Below the pieces are notes generated by a model that was not told the origin of the DNA, made no database searches, and worked only from the letters and a program-made list of their open reading frames with translations. This document shows, piece after piece, positions 1 to 10,445 of a DNA stretch of 64,000 bases. The DNA is from Paraphysoderma sedebokerense (Eukaryota > Blastocladiomycota > Physodermatomycetes > Physodermatales > Physodermataceae). The stretch lies in assembly GCA_025602915.1 (NCBI GenBank), contig JAHLJZ010000009.1, positions 1-64,000 on the forward strand, written 5' to 3'. A program made the position numbers and the translations under genes. Numbering within the stretch: the stretch's first letter is position 1; every line of letters begins with the position of its first letter.

Positions 1-2
1 GG

Positions 3-143
3 AAAAAAAAACATTTGAAGGAAAAGAATGCCCTCTTGGACGAAATTGAGCTTCTTGAAGCAAGACTATCTGATGCTAAGGATGAAACTGTGAATATGGA
101 GAATACTCTCAAAGATATTCAGAGCAAACTTAGGTCACGATAA
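3..143 (+). CDS. C-terminal end of a coiled-coil protein (partial)
   Basis: An open frame enters from the left edge and stops at 141-143, giving the last 46 residues of a protein whose start lies outside the window. The segment is strongly heptad-like and charged (for example LLDEIELLEARLSDAKDE, then LKDIQSKLRSR), as expected for a coiled-coil tail. No catalytic motif is visible, so no family can be named. The final codons and the stop fall inside a segment that is copied again just downstream, so the end of this gene was probably the source of the adjacent duplication. Confidence 0.5.
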   Translation, partial: KKKHLKEKNALLDEIELLEARLSDAKDETVNMENTLKDIQSKLRSR

Positions 144-430
144 GTTGTCCTAACCTCACAACTTCAGATATACGCCCCTTTCTCAGAGCAAACAAGTTTT
201 AGGTGATCCCTAGGGTGGTTGAGACACATCGCTGTACCTTTTTCAAGGACTTGTCATTTCAGAATTGGCAGAGCAAACTTAGGTCACGATAAGTTGTCCT
301 AACCTCACAACTTCAGAGCAAACTTAGGTCACAACTTCAGAGCAAACTTAGGTCAGATAGATAAGTTGTCCTAACTCTTTATGCCTTTTGGTTATGGTTT
401 ATCCTTGTCATTTCAGAATTGGCAGAGCAA
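119..430 (+). repeat. Short nested direct duplications of the coiled-coil gene's 3' end
   Basis: A unit of about 47 bp starting agagcaaacttaggtcacga occurs at about 121-167 and again at 271-317, followed by two shorter partial copies at about 316-360. A second unit containing ttgtcatttcagaattggca occurs at about 249-275 and 407-430. The second unit looks like a splice acceptor plus exon start, so duplication seems to have copied gene-end and splice-site sequence. Apart from these copies the stretch 144-393 holds nothing I can call. Confidence 0.7.
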
Positions 431-864
431 GCGACCCCAAAGCCGTTTTACCGATGTACATATCCCCGAATTGCCGTTTTAACCGGTACTCTTATGACTC
501 TATACTACGAATCACAGACAATAAAACTAGAGAATTTGCACTCAGATGGCGCCGCGGGATCTGGAATTTTGGTGACGCGGTGAGGCGACGGTGCAATAAC
601 CTGGAGAGTGAGGAGGGAGAACATTGGTTTAAGCGGAGTTGTATGAATCGCTGTGGTATATTGGTTGACTGGAGATGGAATAGTCAGTATGTTACAGAAC
701 AAATTTGGCTTGATTTCAGGGAGTATAAGGCTACAAATTATGATGTATATGAAAATTTCTGCTTTATTGATTACGTTCTAAACAAAAAGGCGTATCATAT
801 GATTCCTAGTTTAGTCCGTGCAATGGAAGAAAAGACAGTTGAGCTCGCTTTTGACTTCCGCTGA
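394..864 (+). CDS. Hypothetical protein or terminal exon
   Basis: An open frame of about 156 codons runs from the ATG at 394 to a stop at 862-864. It is rich in Trp, Arg and Tyr (for example WRRGIWNFGDAVRRR) with no signal peptide or clear TM segment. The sequence tttcag just upstream, within a duplicated unit, could be a splice acceptor, so this may be the last exon of a longer gene. I recognise no family. It sits between a duplicated tract and a decayed retroelement, so it could itself be element-derived. Confidence 0.3.
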   Translation: MVYPCHFRIGRASDPKAVLPMYISPNCRFNRYSYDSILRITDNKTREFALRWRRGIWNFGDAVRRRCNNLESEEGEHWFKRSCMNRCGILVDWRWNSQYVTEQIWLDFREYKATNYDVYENFCFIDYVLNKKAYHMIPSLVRAMEEKTVELAFDFR

Positions 865-1143
865 AATTTTTTTGAAGGATATAAATTAATCCCGTTGACC
901 TGTGGCTTTTATTTTTCATTTCTCTTTTCCTGTATTTGTTTCTTTGTAAGTTCCCTTAGCACATATCGTTGTCTGTATTCATACTCATTGGATTTCTTTG
1001 TATTCATATTTTATCGTCTATATCTGTATCTTCCATACACACTTGGTCCCACTGGGGCGGGGTGTGTTGGCTTGTCCTGAATGTAAGACGGACAAATAAA
1101 ATTAATATTGACCCCCCTAACCTAACCTATAACTACAGAACGC
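865..1143. other. Non-coding stretch before the retroelement fossil
   Basis: AT-rich sequence with no convincing reading frame. It leads into the chromovirus-like fragment, but I saw no repeat that could be called a long terminal repeat. Confidence 0.4.
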
Positions 1144-2720
1144 ATGTCAACAATGGAATTGGCATCGGTTGTTTCAGTTCAAGTGGGGGAGGAGGTACAG
1201 AATCAAATTCGGAAGCACTACTCAAAGGATTCCATTTTCAAACCAATCGTAAGAGAGTTTTTGTTACACCCAGAATCAGAAAAATACCAGAATTACACCT
1301 ACGAAAATGAGTTACTTTATGCAAAAATTGACAATGAGCTAAAATTATGTGTACCAAGAGTAACGCATCTTATGCACAAACTGGATTGGCACATGATTGT
1401 AAAATTAGCGGACATTTAGGAATTGCAAAGACTTTGGAAAAGTTATCACGAACCTATTATTGGCCGAAGATGTCCAAGTCTATTGCGAGTTACGTTAAGA
1501 AATGTGATTCCTGTCAAAGGGTAAAACCGCTGAATCAAAAGCCGTATGGATTGTTACAACCGTTGGAGATTCCTTCCGAACAATGGGAAAGCATATCCAT
1601 GGATTTTATTGTGCAATTACCCAAGTCGAAGTCAGGAAAGGATGCAATCACAGTCTTCGTAGACCGATTCTCAAAACGTGCTCATTTTGTAGCAGGAAAC
1701 GTTACGGATAGTGCTGAAGACGTTGCGCATCAATTTGTCAAAGAGATTTTCAGACTACATGGATGTCCGAAATCAATCGTATCGGATCGGGATACCAAGT
1801 TTACTTCGCAGTTTTGGAAACATACGATGGAAACACTTGGAATTGATCTGAAAATGAGTACATCAAATCATCCACAAACTGATGGACAGACAGAACGTAT
1901 GAATCGCACTCTTGAAGAGATGCTACGCCATTATGTTTCGTATAATCAGGATGATTGGGATGAATTATTGCCGTTAGCAGAGTATGCATATAATAATGCA
2001 ATGCAAGCGTCAACAGGCATGTCGCCATTCTTCGTAGATTATGGACGACACCCACATGATCCACTAGTAGCGATTACAAATCTCAAATCTGCAAGTGAAA
2101 GTACAAATCAATTTATTGAGCGTATGAAATTAATTAAGAATCAAGTCACGGAATCATTAATTGTGGCACAAGAAAGACAAAAGAAATACGCAGATCAACG
2201 ACGACAAGATAAAGAATTTCAAATAGGAGATAAAGTATTGATAAGAAGGGAATTTTTACGCAATGAAGCTTATCAACAATCTCAATCTCAGAAAATACTC
2301 CCAGTTTACGATGGACCATTCAAAGTTCTTGAAAAAGTCAATAGAGCTTCATATAGAATTCAATTACCGAAGAACATCAAGGTTCATAATGTTTTTCATG
2401 TTTCGGCTTTCAAATCATATAATGAACCAGAGAAATCGCGCCAACCGAAAAGGCCAGGCCCAATTATTATTGAAGGAAATGCTGAATGGGAAGTGGAAAA
2501 AAGTCTTGATGATAAGATGTTCAAAGGACGATTACAATATTTGGTAAAATGGAAAGATCATCCTATGAATGGAGCGACTTGGGAATACGCAGAAAATTTA
2601 GAGAATGCACCAGACATCGTCAGCGAGTACAAGGACAGAATTAAATCTCGGGCTGACCGTGATAGAAACTGGAGATCTCCAAAAAGAACGCACAAGAATT
2701 CACAGTCTAACCGGTCATAG
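1144..2720 (+). mobile_element. Ty3/Gypsy chromovirus fossil, 3' part of pol (integrase + chromodomain)
   Basis: This is a partial LTR-retrotransposon of the Ty3/Gypsy chromovirus lineage. The recognisable parts, in order, are an integrase zinc-binding (H2C2-type) region, the integrase catalytic core and a C-terminal chromodomain, which is the hallmark of chromoviruses and normally directs integration to particular chromatin. Gag, protease and reverse transcriptase are absent and no LTRs were recognised. It is a broken, truncated copy: a long 5' deletion plus about one interruption in what remains. The good preservation of the integrase-chromodomain part suggests a fairly recent loss. Confidence 0.9.
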
Positions 2721-2839
2721 CGTGTTCTGCAGTGCACAGTGCACGGCATCTACTCAATGCTCTAGACCTTCGGAACTTGCATTACATTTCCATCTTCAAT
2801 GCTATCTCGTTACAAATATGTGTAATCTAGCCTATATAT

Positions 2840-3941
2840 TTAGCGTCTCTTCCTTCCCGCTCCATTGTTTCTGCCGTCTACACAGTTGAAGTACTCTATT
2901 TTGAGATATTCACCCCAAGCAGGCCAATATCCTGGGAGCTTTCTATCACTGGCACCGCGCAGTGAATGGTGTTCCCAATGGTCAGGCCAAAACGACATTG
3001 GCAAATGCTGATATTCGCTGGGACAGGTTGTTGCGAAGCTGAGCGCCCAAAATATGTACTCATCGGCCTTTAACCAAGCGAAAGGAATCGAATCAGCAGC
3101 CCCAGTTTCACGGTAGTATCGTGTATTCACCAGTAATTGCTTCCAACACCCATGAACGTCCCTAACAACCTTTCAATAGCATTTTAGAATTTTGGTACAT
3201 ACAGGGCCAGTAACTGGTTAAACTCAAGCAGGTACTCACATTTGCATCAGATGAATTTTTGAATTCACACACTACACTCAGCTCGCCATTATCCTGCACC
3301 ACTTTGACATTGAGATCTTTTGGACCATCGTGACAAGTATGCCAAGTATTATTCTCATTATCATAAACGACAACTGCCCGGCGCACATTTGGCTGATGGC
3401 ACTCCTTCGCTTGAGCGTAAACAGTCTCATCAATCGTCCAGGCAACACCGTCCCCCTGCCTTACACACATGATTACGTTTTCATCAATCCCATCTTCCTC
3501 CGGATTGACATGATCTTCTGCGCAACTGAATTTGAGGTAATATTCGGTATTCTTCACTTGAAAACCAATATTGACGGGGTCAGAATCCATTCGGCTTCTA
3601 GCAATCGTATTAAGTCTTTCCTGGAATTGTTGCAAAGTTTCTTTCTCTTTCTGGTAAATGACTCGGAATGAACAATATAATGCCCATAGCCTAGCAGTTG
3701 CTTTTTCGTCGTCGTCATTTAGAGCGATGATGGGGACCGAAGTATTTGTCGTAGACGCTTCAATAGCTTCGGACAAACCTTCCAAATTACAATTTAGAAG
3801 GTTGAGTTCATTGCTCCGACCTGGACGGGTAGTCGCCATTTTCGTCAACAACTGTCGCAAGGCAGAAAGGCCGTCCGACCTCAAATCCAATGGTACCATG
3901 GCATTGTTAGCGGGTATTCTGGGATAGTGGGTGAATTGCAT
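2840..3941 (-). CDS. Two-exon hypothetical protein, 343 aa
   Basis: Exon 1 is 3240-3941 and exon 2 is 2840-3169. They join across a 70-bp intron (3170-3239) with a GTGAGT donor, and the frame stays open across the junction, which supports a real gene. The first 80 residues are mildly hydrophilic. The middle and C-terminal parts are Cys- and Trp-rich (for example FWPDHWEHHSLRG, CVRQGDGVAWTIDE) and end in a basic tail NGAGRKRR. I see no TM segment and no known domain. The protein could begin further upstream, because only the ATG at 3941 anchors the start. It lies between a retroelement fossil and the transposase-like cassette, so it may belong to an element. Confidence 0.55.
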
Positions 3942-4213
3942 GATACTTGGATTCGTTCTGTTGAGATTCCAAGAATTTCATGTTACTGAAAAATCCATCT
4001 TCAAATATTTGGACGAATCTTGAAGCTTTGCTACCGACATACTCACCTTTGGTTTAAAGGTATCAAAGTTACTCACCTCGTACCACAATCAATATGCAAT
4101 AACAATTTGTTGTGCTATAGAGTGTTTGCAAAGAAAAGAGCTGGAAAGTGCAAACTTATTTGAACTGGGAAATGATCCGTAAAACTCGACTTTTTATCCT
4201 TTCCGTGACGTTG

Positions 4214-4313
4214 TGGCGACATTTAACGCCATTTCATAAATGGCGACATTTAACGCCATTTCATAAATGGCGACATTTAACGCCATTTCATAAATGGCGA
4301 CATCCACGCCATT
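4214..4313. repeat. 27-bp tandem repeat, about 3.7 copies, each with a small hairpin
   Basis: The unit tggcgacatttaacgccatt plus tcataaa repeats perfectly at 4214-4240, 4241-4267 and 4268-4294, followed by a diverged partial copy to 4313. Each unit contains the inverted repeat TGGCG...CGCCA around an 8-bp loop. It lies upstream of the minus-strand gene at 2840-3941. Confidence 0.9.
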
Positions 4314-4877
4314 CGATTGAATTATAACAGTCGCCATAAATAAGAAGACTTCGGCCAGTCTTCGGCCTAAGTTAATGAAATTGGCGAAACTATTTCGTGC
4401 GTAATGCATATATAATATAATATATAATATAATGGTATCAAGTCGACACCTAGGTCATGATAGTACCTCAGAGATGTCCGGCCGAGGTACCGTTTCTGCA
4501 TAGTGTCACATGTCGTTCACACATTCGGCCAAATGTAGGCGTCTACTTTTGAGGTAAACAACTGGCATCTAGTATATCATGTAATGGACGCCTTAATCGC
4601 ACATATCATCCAGTTACCAAACGAAACAGTACCTCAATGACGCATTTCCTTGAATGTTAAAGATGATATCCAATTGCTTCATCGAGTTTGCGCCATCGAC
4701 TGTAATTCACCAATCTGATGACCGACGGCGAAGTCAGGCAGATACCAATAGAACTTGGTACCGAAAACCACCATACAAGCAGTATGTAGATAAAAAGCAA
4801 ATAAGAACTTTTTAACATTAAAATGTATATTTGGCCTGTGTATGTTATAAATTCATAACTTAGAAGTGTTTAAATGC
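4314..4877. other. Non-coding stretch with an AT microsatellite
   Basis: It contains an (ATAAT)n-like microsatellite at about 4407-4432 and then unique sequence up to the 3' end of the transposase-like gene. I searched it by eye for an inverted repeat matching 9706-10440 and found none. Confidence 0.4.
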
Positions 4878-7800
4878 TTAATTGTCTTCAAAATCCCACA
4901 GTTCTTCCAGCTCGCCAAACCTAAATCTGTTAATCACGAAATATTGATCATCTGCATGCTTCCACACTCTTTTCGCTTCTGTTGTCACTCGCCGCTCCGT
5001 TTGAACCTCCGCTATATCCATTTCCAACCCACAATTGCCCTGGCTACAATCATGCACCATGCTAACACCATTGATAATGCGTTCAGGGTTGAGCAATTTG
5101 TAATTGGTTTCCAACTCGTACTTTTGACACCCCAAGCTGTCAACCTCATTGACAAGAGTGTATTTTCTCACAACTACAATAACCGAGTTGTCGATTTGGT
5201 AAATTTCTTGAATCCGAGCAAAGTACTCTTCACAATCCACGGAGGATCCAACACGTTGAAGCTTTCCTTTGGAATTTGTAACCGCTTTGTATTTGTGAAT
5301 CACTACATTATCGTCCATCGTACGGCCCAAGAACCCTTCTATTATCCCCCGTCCAACAAGCAGATTCTCCCACCTATATGACTTACGCCTTGAACTGGAT
5401 TCCCAATCTGAACACTTTGGGGCGAATCTCACACCGTTTTGTCTGGTAACGGAACCAAAAATTAGCTTCTGCAGCGGGGGCTCTTGCTTCAGCAATTGAA
5501 TGCCGCATCCGACGGAATGAAAGTTGACACCATCGAATGAGAAATATCCTCCATCAAAGAGGTGGCTTGCGAATTGTTGACTGGCAAATTTACGGGCAAC
5601 ATCCCTCGATGGGACCTTCCGATCCGTGTGTTGAATGAGATCTCGGACTATTCCATTCATCTGTGGAACCAGCCAACCGAATTATCAACTGTTAAGATAT
5701 AGCATCAGATGAGCATTAGAAACCTACTGATTCAAATCTTTCGGTATTGCCGAACAGAAGCAATCCAAACTTCTCAACTTGTTCCGCACAATGTAATAGC
5801 ATGTGATATTTGGATCGCTCTTTGGCGTACTGTGGAATCGTTTCCACACACTTCTGCAAATAGCGATTGATATAAGATTGAAGCGTTTCCTTGTATATTT
5901 CTTCATTATCAATTACCGAGACATACAGAGCTTTGCCTAGAGAAAACGGTCAATTGGACAGCAACAAACAAAATAGAATCAAACACTTATAAAGAACACT
6001 TACAGACTTCTGCAAGGTAAACAACACGACGAACGGAATCTGCAGGATACACATGCTGCAAGACGAATGGCGCTATTTGCACAAATAACTTGAAATCTCG
6101 TCCAACGAATGAACCAGAGTAATCCGTTAAATGGCGGCCAGTCATTTTGCTTGGAAAATCCGTAAAATCAAAAGCGTCAACAAAACAACGTATTGTCTGT
6201 AACTTAGAGTTATCCAAAGACTTTACAAGCTGAGTTTCATGTTTTGCGGGTCCAAGACAAAATGTATGTAGACACTCAATGAGGCTGTCACGATCATATC
6301 CCGGTAATTGTGTCAAGGGTGAGAAGGTCTTATTGACCCCGGTAGCCGCCCGTTCATTCTGGTATGCTGATCGAGTCATATCTGTCATTCGGTCAACAAT
6401 TTCATCGACTCGTTGATTGCTTCTGCGTTCTGCGGTAACATCAAGTGGGTTTTGCTGACGCTTGTCTATAAAACAGAATCGACAATAGCAGTTTGCTGTT
6501 GCGCCAGCATGATTCACCAGTTCACTAGCCCGCTTGTTGTCGGCCAGTGTCGCAAACAGCCCACCAACAACCAGCACCTTCTGAGTAATAGATATATTAA
6601 CGTCACGGGTATGAGTAATAAACAACGAAGTAAGCGCATACGTTCTTTGTAACTGCATCAAAACATTCTATTCCATCCTGCAACTCATCCGTTATTTCTT
6701 GAGCAATTGCTTCGCTGATTTCCAAAGCATTCACAACATTCGATGTGGCGACGAAGTGTAAATTCTTCAAACATTGAATATCTCTTAAAGGTAAACCCGC
6801 GAGTGCCAAAAACCAATTTTCAAACAAATTCCATTGTTTCGTTGTATTCCCCGAGGTTTCATCAGACCATAGCAATAATGGAACCATCACTACAGATCGT
6901 CCTGCAGCCTTTGAGCGTAGCGAACTTGGGTTCGTCAAGCTGTTGATAGCGGCGGCGGAAAGTGGTCGCACTCCTACACTTCCATCATCCGAAGTTTTGT
7001 ACATCCGACGAATAAACAGCTGCGTTGTATGACTTTGAGGGCAGAACCTTTCTACAGGCACCACCAGTACACGATGTTCGATTGCAGTGGATTGCGCCTC
7101 TAAGTCACTGTTTTCTACATAAATGAGTTCCTGATGATGCAGGATCTGCACATGAGGGATATTCTTCTTGCTCAAAAGCAGATTGTATCTGTAAAATTGA
7201 TGTTAATAACCGTTACCAACCTGAAACGAAGACGAAATTTTACCTGAATTGAAGAACATCGTCTTTAAAATAAAACTTTGTCACTTGACCGTAATGAAAG
7301 TTGTCCTCTCCAACCGGTATCCTAATTTTAACAATGTCTCCTAAAAATATATCCCCTGCAGGGAGTTTTACCATTGGTGTAAGGAAGGTAGGATTGTTTA
7401 ACCATTTGAATGATTGCGACAGACGGCTAACATTCTCTGACTTCACTTCAGGAATACGAGCCAAACTGGATGAAACAGCAGGATTCGCTAATGCCAAGCG
7501 GATTGTATCAGTGATACTGTTGACATAAAATAATTTTCCAGTCGTATTTCGGCATTCGATAGTACGGGCTTTCGGTAATTGCGATTCGAAATTGCGGAGA
7601 GAGTTCAGGGTTGGAATGCCCGTAACACCAAGTTGCTTAAGCACCCACCATAGGGCTTCTCGAAAGTCCCGAGAGAGAACATATCGTCCGCCGTAGATGA
7701 GAAAATACAACAGCGCGAATTTGTATGAAGGGAATGGAGAGAAGTCGCTGTTCAAGCCGGAACACCCTGTGTAGATCTGACTCCGGACCCTTCGACTTCA

Positions 7801-8361
7801 TCCAATTCCGGTTGGTCCAAACTTTCTTCATCCGTGGCGGCGCCATCAATATTTTCCTCCAATATCTCTGCTTCTCCTCTATTATCGACCAACAGGTCCA
7901 TGTCGCATATAACTTCATGATTTTGTGTCTCTGCGGTATCTCCAGTGCATGCTGTCTGCTCAGACTCGTTTATGGAATCACTTCGTGTGGGCAAGTCTGA
8001 CTGAATGGCGATTTGCTTAAAATCTAATTTTGATGTCGTATAGTCATGACCTGTGTCTTGAATGTGAGACCGGCGCACTTCTTCATGCGATACTAAAAGT
8101 GCTTTCGCAAATCCGTCTTTTACAGATTAAGGGAAAACGAGGTTCAGTTCTATTGAATTATACTGATGAGAGAGAAATATATTGACAGTCACCGCTTACG
8201 ACTTCTTTGCACATGTTAGCATGCCTTTTCATGTTATACTTCCTAGAGAATACTTTTTTGCATTGAGGGCAAACGTAATCGTTATCTCGTTTGACGTTGA
8301 TGTCTTTTCGACCTCGTCGTTTGTAAGGTAAACCGTTTGACCAGCGGATGGAATCGCACAT
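4878..8361 (-). CDS. C2H2 zinc-finger transposase-like protein (fungal tnp2/KDZ-related family)
   Basis: Exons on the minus strand: about 8193-8361, about 7770-8116, 7244 to about 7755, 6642-7188, 6004-6580, 5728-5936 and 4878-5660. Introns of 55-76 bp with good signals lie at 8117-8192, 7189-7243, 6581-6641, 5937-6003 and 5661-5727. A C2H2 finger (YVCPQCKKVFSRKYNMKRH) opens the protein. Motifs then follow in the order I recall for the multicopy fungal transposase-like family: ALWWVLKQLGVTGIPTLNSL, DETSGNTTKQWN, FLALAGLP, HFVATSNVVNALE, CYCRFC, FSPLTQLPGYDRDSLIECLH, LLLFGNTERFES and PSRDVARKFA. The junction near 7755-7770 needs a frame change that I cannot explain by a normal-sized intron, so the gene may be broken there. 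Family assignment is from memory of motifs, not a search. Confidence 0.6.
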
Positions 8362-8639
8362 TCTGGTCAGCAGAATTTCGAAAAGAATTAAAACAAATGA
8401 AAACGAATCCACCGTCTTATCTCAAAGCTTGGCTTAGCACAGCGGTGAATGAAAATCAGGTGTTTGAAATATAATTGACATTCGCAGGATTATTAATATT
8501 GAATGAATGCGCATCAATGATCTTCTAAAATATTATACCTTTCACTCAGCCCAATATTGCCATTGTCGATATTGCTCAGCCAACCCGTCTATTTAAAGGA
8601 ATTCTTTTCTTCTGGCATCATAATCATAAATATCACACC
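8362..8639. promoter_or_regulatory. Bidirectional promoter gap of the divergent cassette
   Basis: The only sequence between the start codons of the transposase-like gene (8361, minus) and the 282-aa companion gene (8640, plus). The spacing implies shared or overlapping control elements. No specific motif is claimed. Confidence 0.45.
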
Positions 8640-9705
8640 ATGCCATTGGATTTAGAAACTTTCCTCAGCGAGACGCGAACGCTGGCTAACACCACCACCG
8701 AAAACGAAAGTTCTCTGAATGAAGATGGTATATACATATACAGTGGAGTTTTCTTGCAAAAAATGTGTACTTATTAACTATATTCATAGCACAACCTTTA
8801 ATAAGTCAGGACGATGACAACCTTGAAGAAATCGATTTTGAATTGTTACCTGATAGTCGCAAGCTAATTATAATGTGGGGAGTTCTAAAAAAGGTCGCTC
8901 AAAGTATGAATGTTACAAGTGGAAAATTAAACCAAATTGTCAATCGACCAGATTGCAGCCCATTGATATTGACTAATTTTTACAAGGTTTCTACTTCCGA
9001 ATTCTAACTCTATTGTGCAGACAGATGTCTGCAACGATGCGGTTAATAACAGCTTCTTCCGTCTGTGATTCTGTAATAGGCCCTCATACGCGATTTAGCC
9101 ACCAAGCTTTACTACGATCCAAATATTGCCACAAGTCCTGACAGAGCTGCTGTTGTTGACTTAATTAACACCCATGGCTGCAGCACCCTTCGCTCATTGG
9201 TGAACAGAAACAGTGTCGTTGCAAAGGAGGTGGCCCGCGTCTACCTTAAACATTTTCGTGATCTCAGATATGCTGAAAAAAACAGAGTGAAAAAAGCAAC
9301 ATTGCAGTCTGCTGTTTCTATTTATGATAGGATTCCTGACTTACAGCAACGCAAGCACCGCTTTCTGATTCTGGTAATGTCTTAATTAATAATTATCATA
9401 CTATCGTCAAATTGCCGTTCACAAAATGCTGATTATTTGTGAATTGACTTGTCTAGAAGTACATTTTGGGAGTGGCAGAACGCAAACCAGACAAATGGGA
9501 TATGTGGGCTGATAGTGACGAAGGCTTCAATGCTCATAAGGTCTATTTACAGGACTCGGACTCTTTAGAAAGTCGCCAACACTATAACGGGCTGTTTCAA
9601 TGGTACAGCAGTACCATCACTGCAGGTCGTGATTCAGCTTCTGATGTCTCAGCTTCAGCCTCTACAGTGTCATCGGCTGAAACTACTGATGTTGATGAAG
9701 AATGA
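8640..9705 (+). CDS. Companion gene of the cassette, 282-aa unknown protein
   Basis: Five exons, 8640-8727, 8790-8986, 9021-9060, 9099-9373 and 9457-9705, keep one frame over 283 codons. Introns two and three are only 34 bp (8987-9020) and 38 bp (9061-9098). The protein is acidic at both ends: the N-terminus has ISQDDDNLEEIDFELLPDSR and the C-terminus is a Ser/Ala-rich tail ending TTDVDEE. The centre is basic and helical (for example RVYLKHFRDLRYAEKNRVKK). No signal peptide, TM segment or known domain is visible. A polyadenylation-like AATAAA lies at 9779-9784. Its divergent placement 278 bp from a transposase-like gene suggests an accessory protein of the same element, but that is inference. 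Confidence 0.6.
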
Positions 9706-10445
9706 AGACATGTAAATTTTGTAGATGTGATATGATTTCTGCGTGTTGATAAGCGACTATTATATTAATTATTGAATCAATAAAGCTATTGGCTTACATT
9801 TATTTACATCCCTATAAATGTATCTTATTCGCATCAACGTCAGTTGCCGCATCTTGGACAAATTCGATATCACAATAAAATCCAATTATCATGCTGGCGC
9901 TGGTATCATGTATTGGCTTGTAGCAGGTGTGGAATCATGACACTCAAGCGACTCATGAACCTGACTAGGAATACTAATCAGATAATGGGATCAGTTAGTC
10001 GTCCGCAATCGGAGCAAATTTGGTAGCTCAATATGTTCCGCGGACGATGCTGTAGAATGATGCATTTTCAATATCAAAACCGATATCTCTATGGCATCCG
10101 TGAGATGATGTGAAATGATCTAAGTATTCACGACATTTATTTGATGCCACAGATGTAGATTCAAGTTCAATATCGTTGTGGGATACAGTCTTGACATCTG
10201 CGCTGATGTCACCAGTAATATATCTGCTCATGCGACCGACAACAGACGGTCGAAGTTGGTGCCAAGTCGTCATCAAAAGGGCTGAAAACCGATGTCAGTC
10301 ATCCACATCAAACAGTTATCACCATATTGCCGCTGTGTATAATTTCTCCCTCAGCCGCTTATTACTTTAATTTTTACTCCCATAGAAACGAGCAATCAGC
10401 CAAATCACTGTTAGGTTTTATTTAATTTATCTACGGCTGCGTCAG
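9706..10445. other. Intergenic stretch, nothing recognised
   Basis: Apart from the AATAAA near 9779, I see only short fortuitous frames and no repeat matching the far side of the cassette. Confidence 0.4.

Larger units (their letters stand above)
4878..9705. mobile_element. Possible two-gene DNA-transposon-like cassette (divergent)
   Basis: Two multi-exon genes diverge from a 278-bp gap (8362-8639): a transposase-like protein on the minus strand and an unknown 282-aa protein on the plus strand. The first resembles multicopy fungal proteins related to tnp2/KDZ-type DNA transposases, hence the proposal. I could not find terminal inverted repeats or a target-site duplication, so the ends given are only those of the coding regions. 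It may instead be a domesticated or ordinary gene pair. Confidence 0.35.

Noticed and set aside
4214-4313. CRISPR-like array
   Set aside because: Units are contiguous without spacers and the sequence is eukaryotic; it is a simple tandem repeat.
4314-10440. Terminal inverted repeats around the transposase-like cassette
   Set aside because: Compared both flanks by eye; only weak chance matches such as ggccaaatgtaggcg versus ggctaaatgtttggcg in the same orientation.
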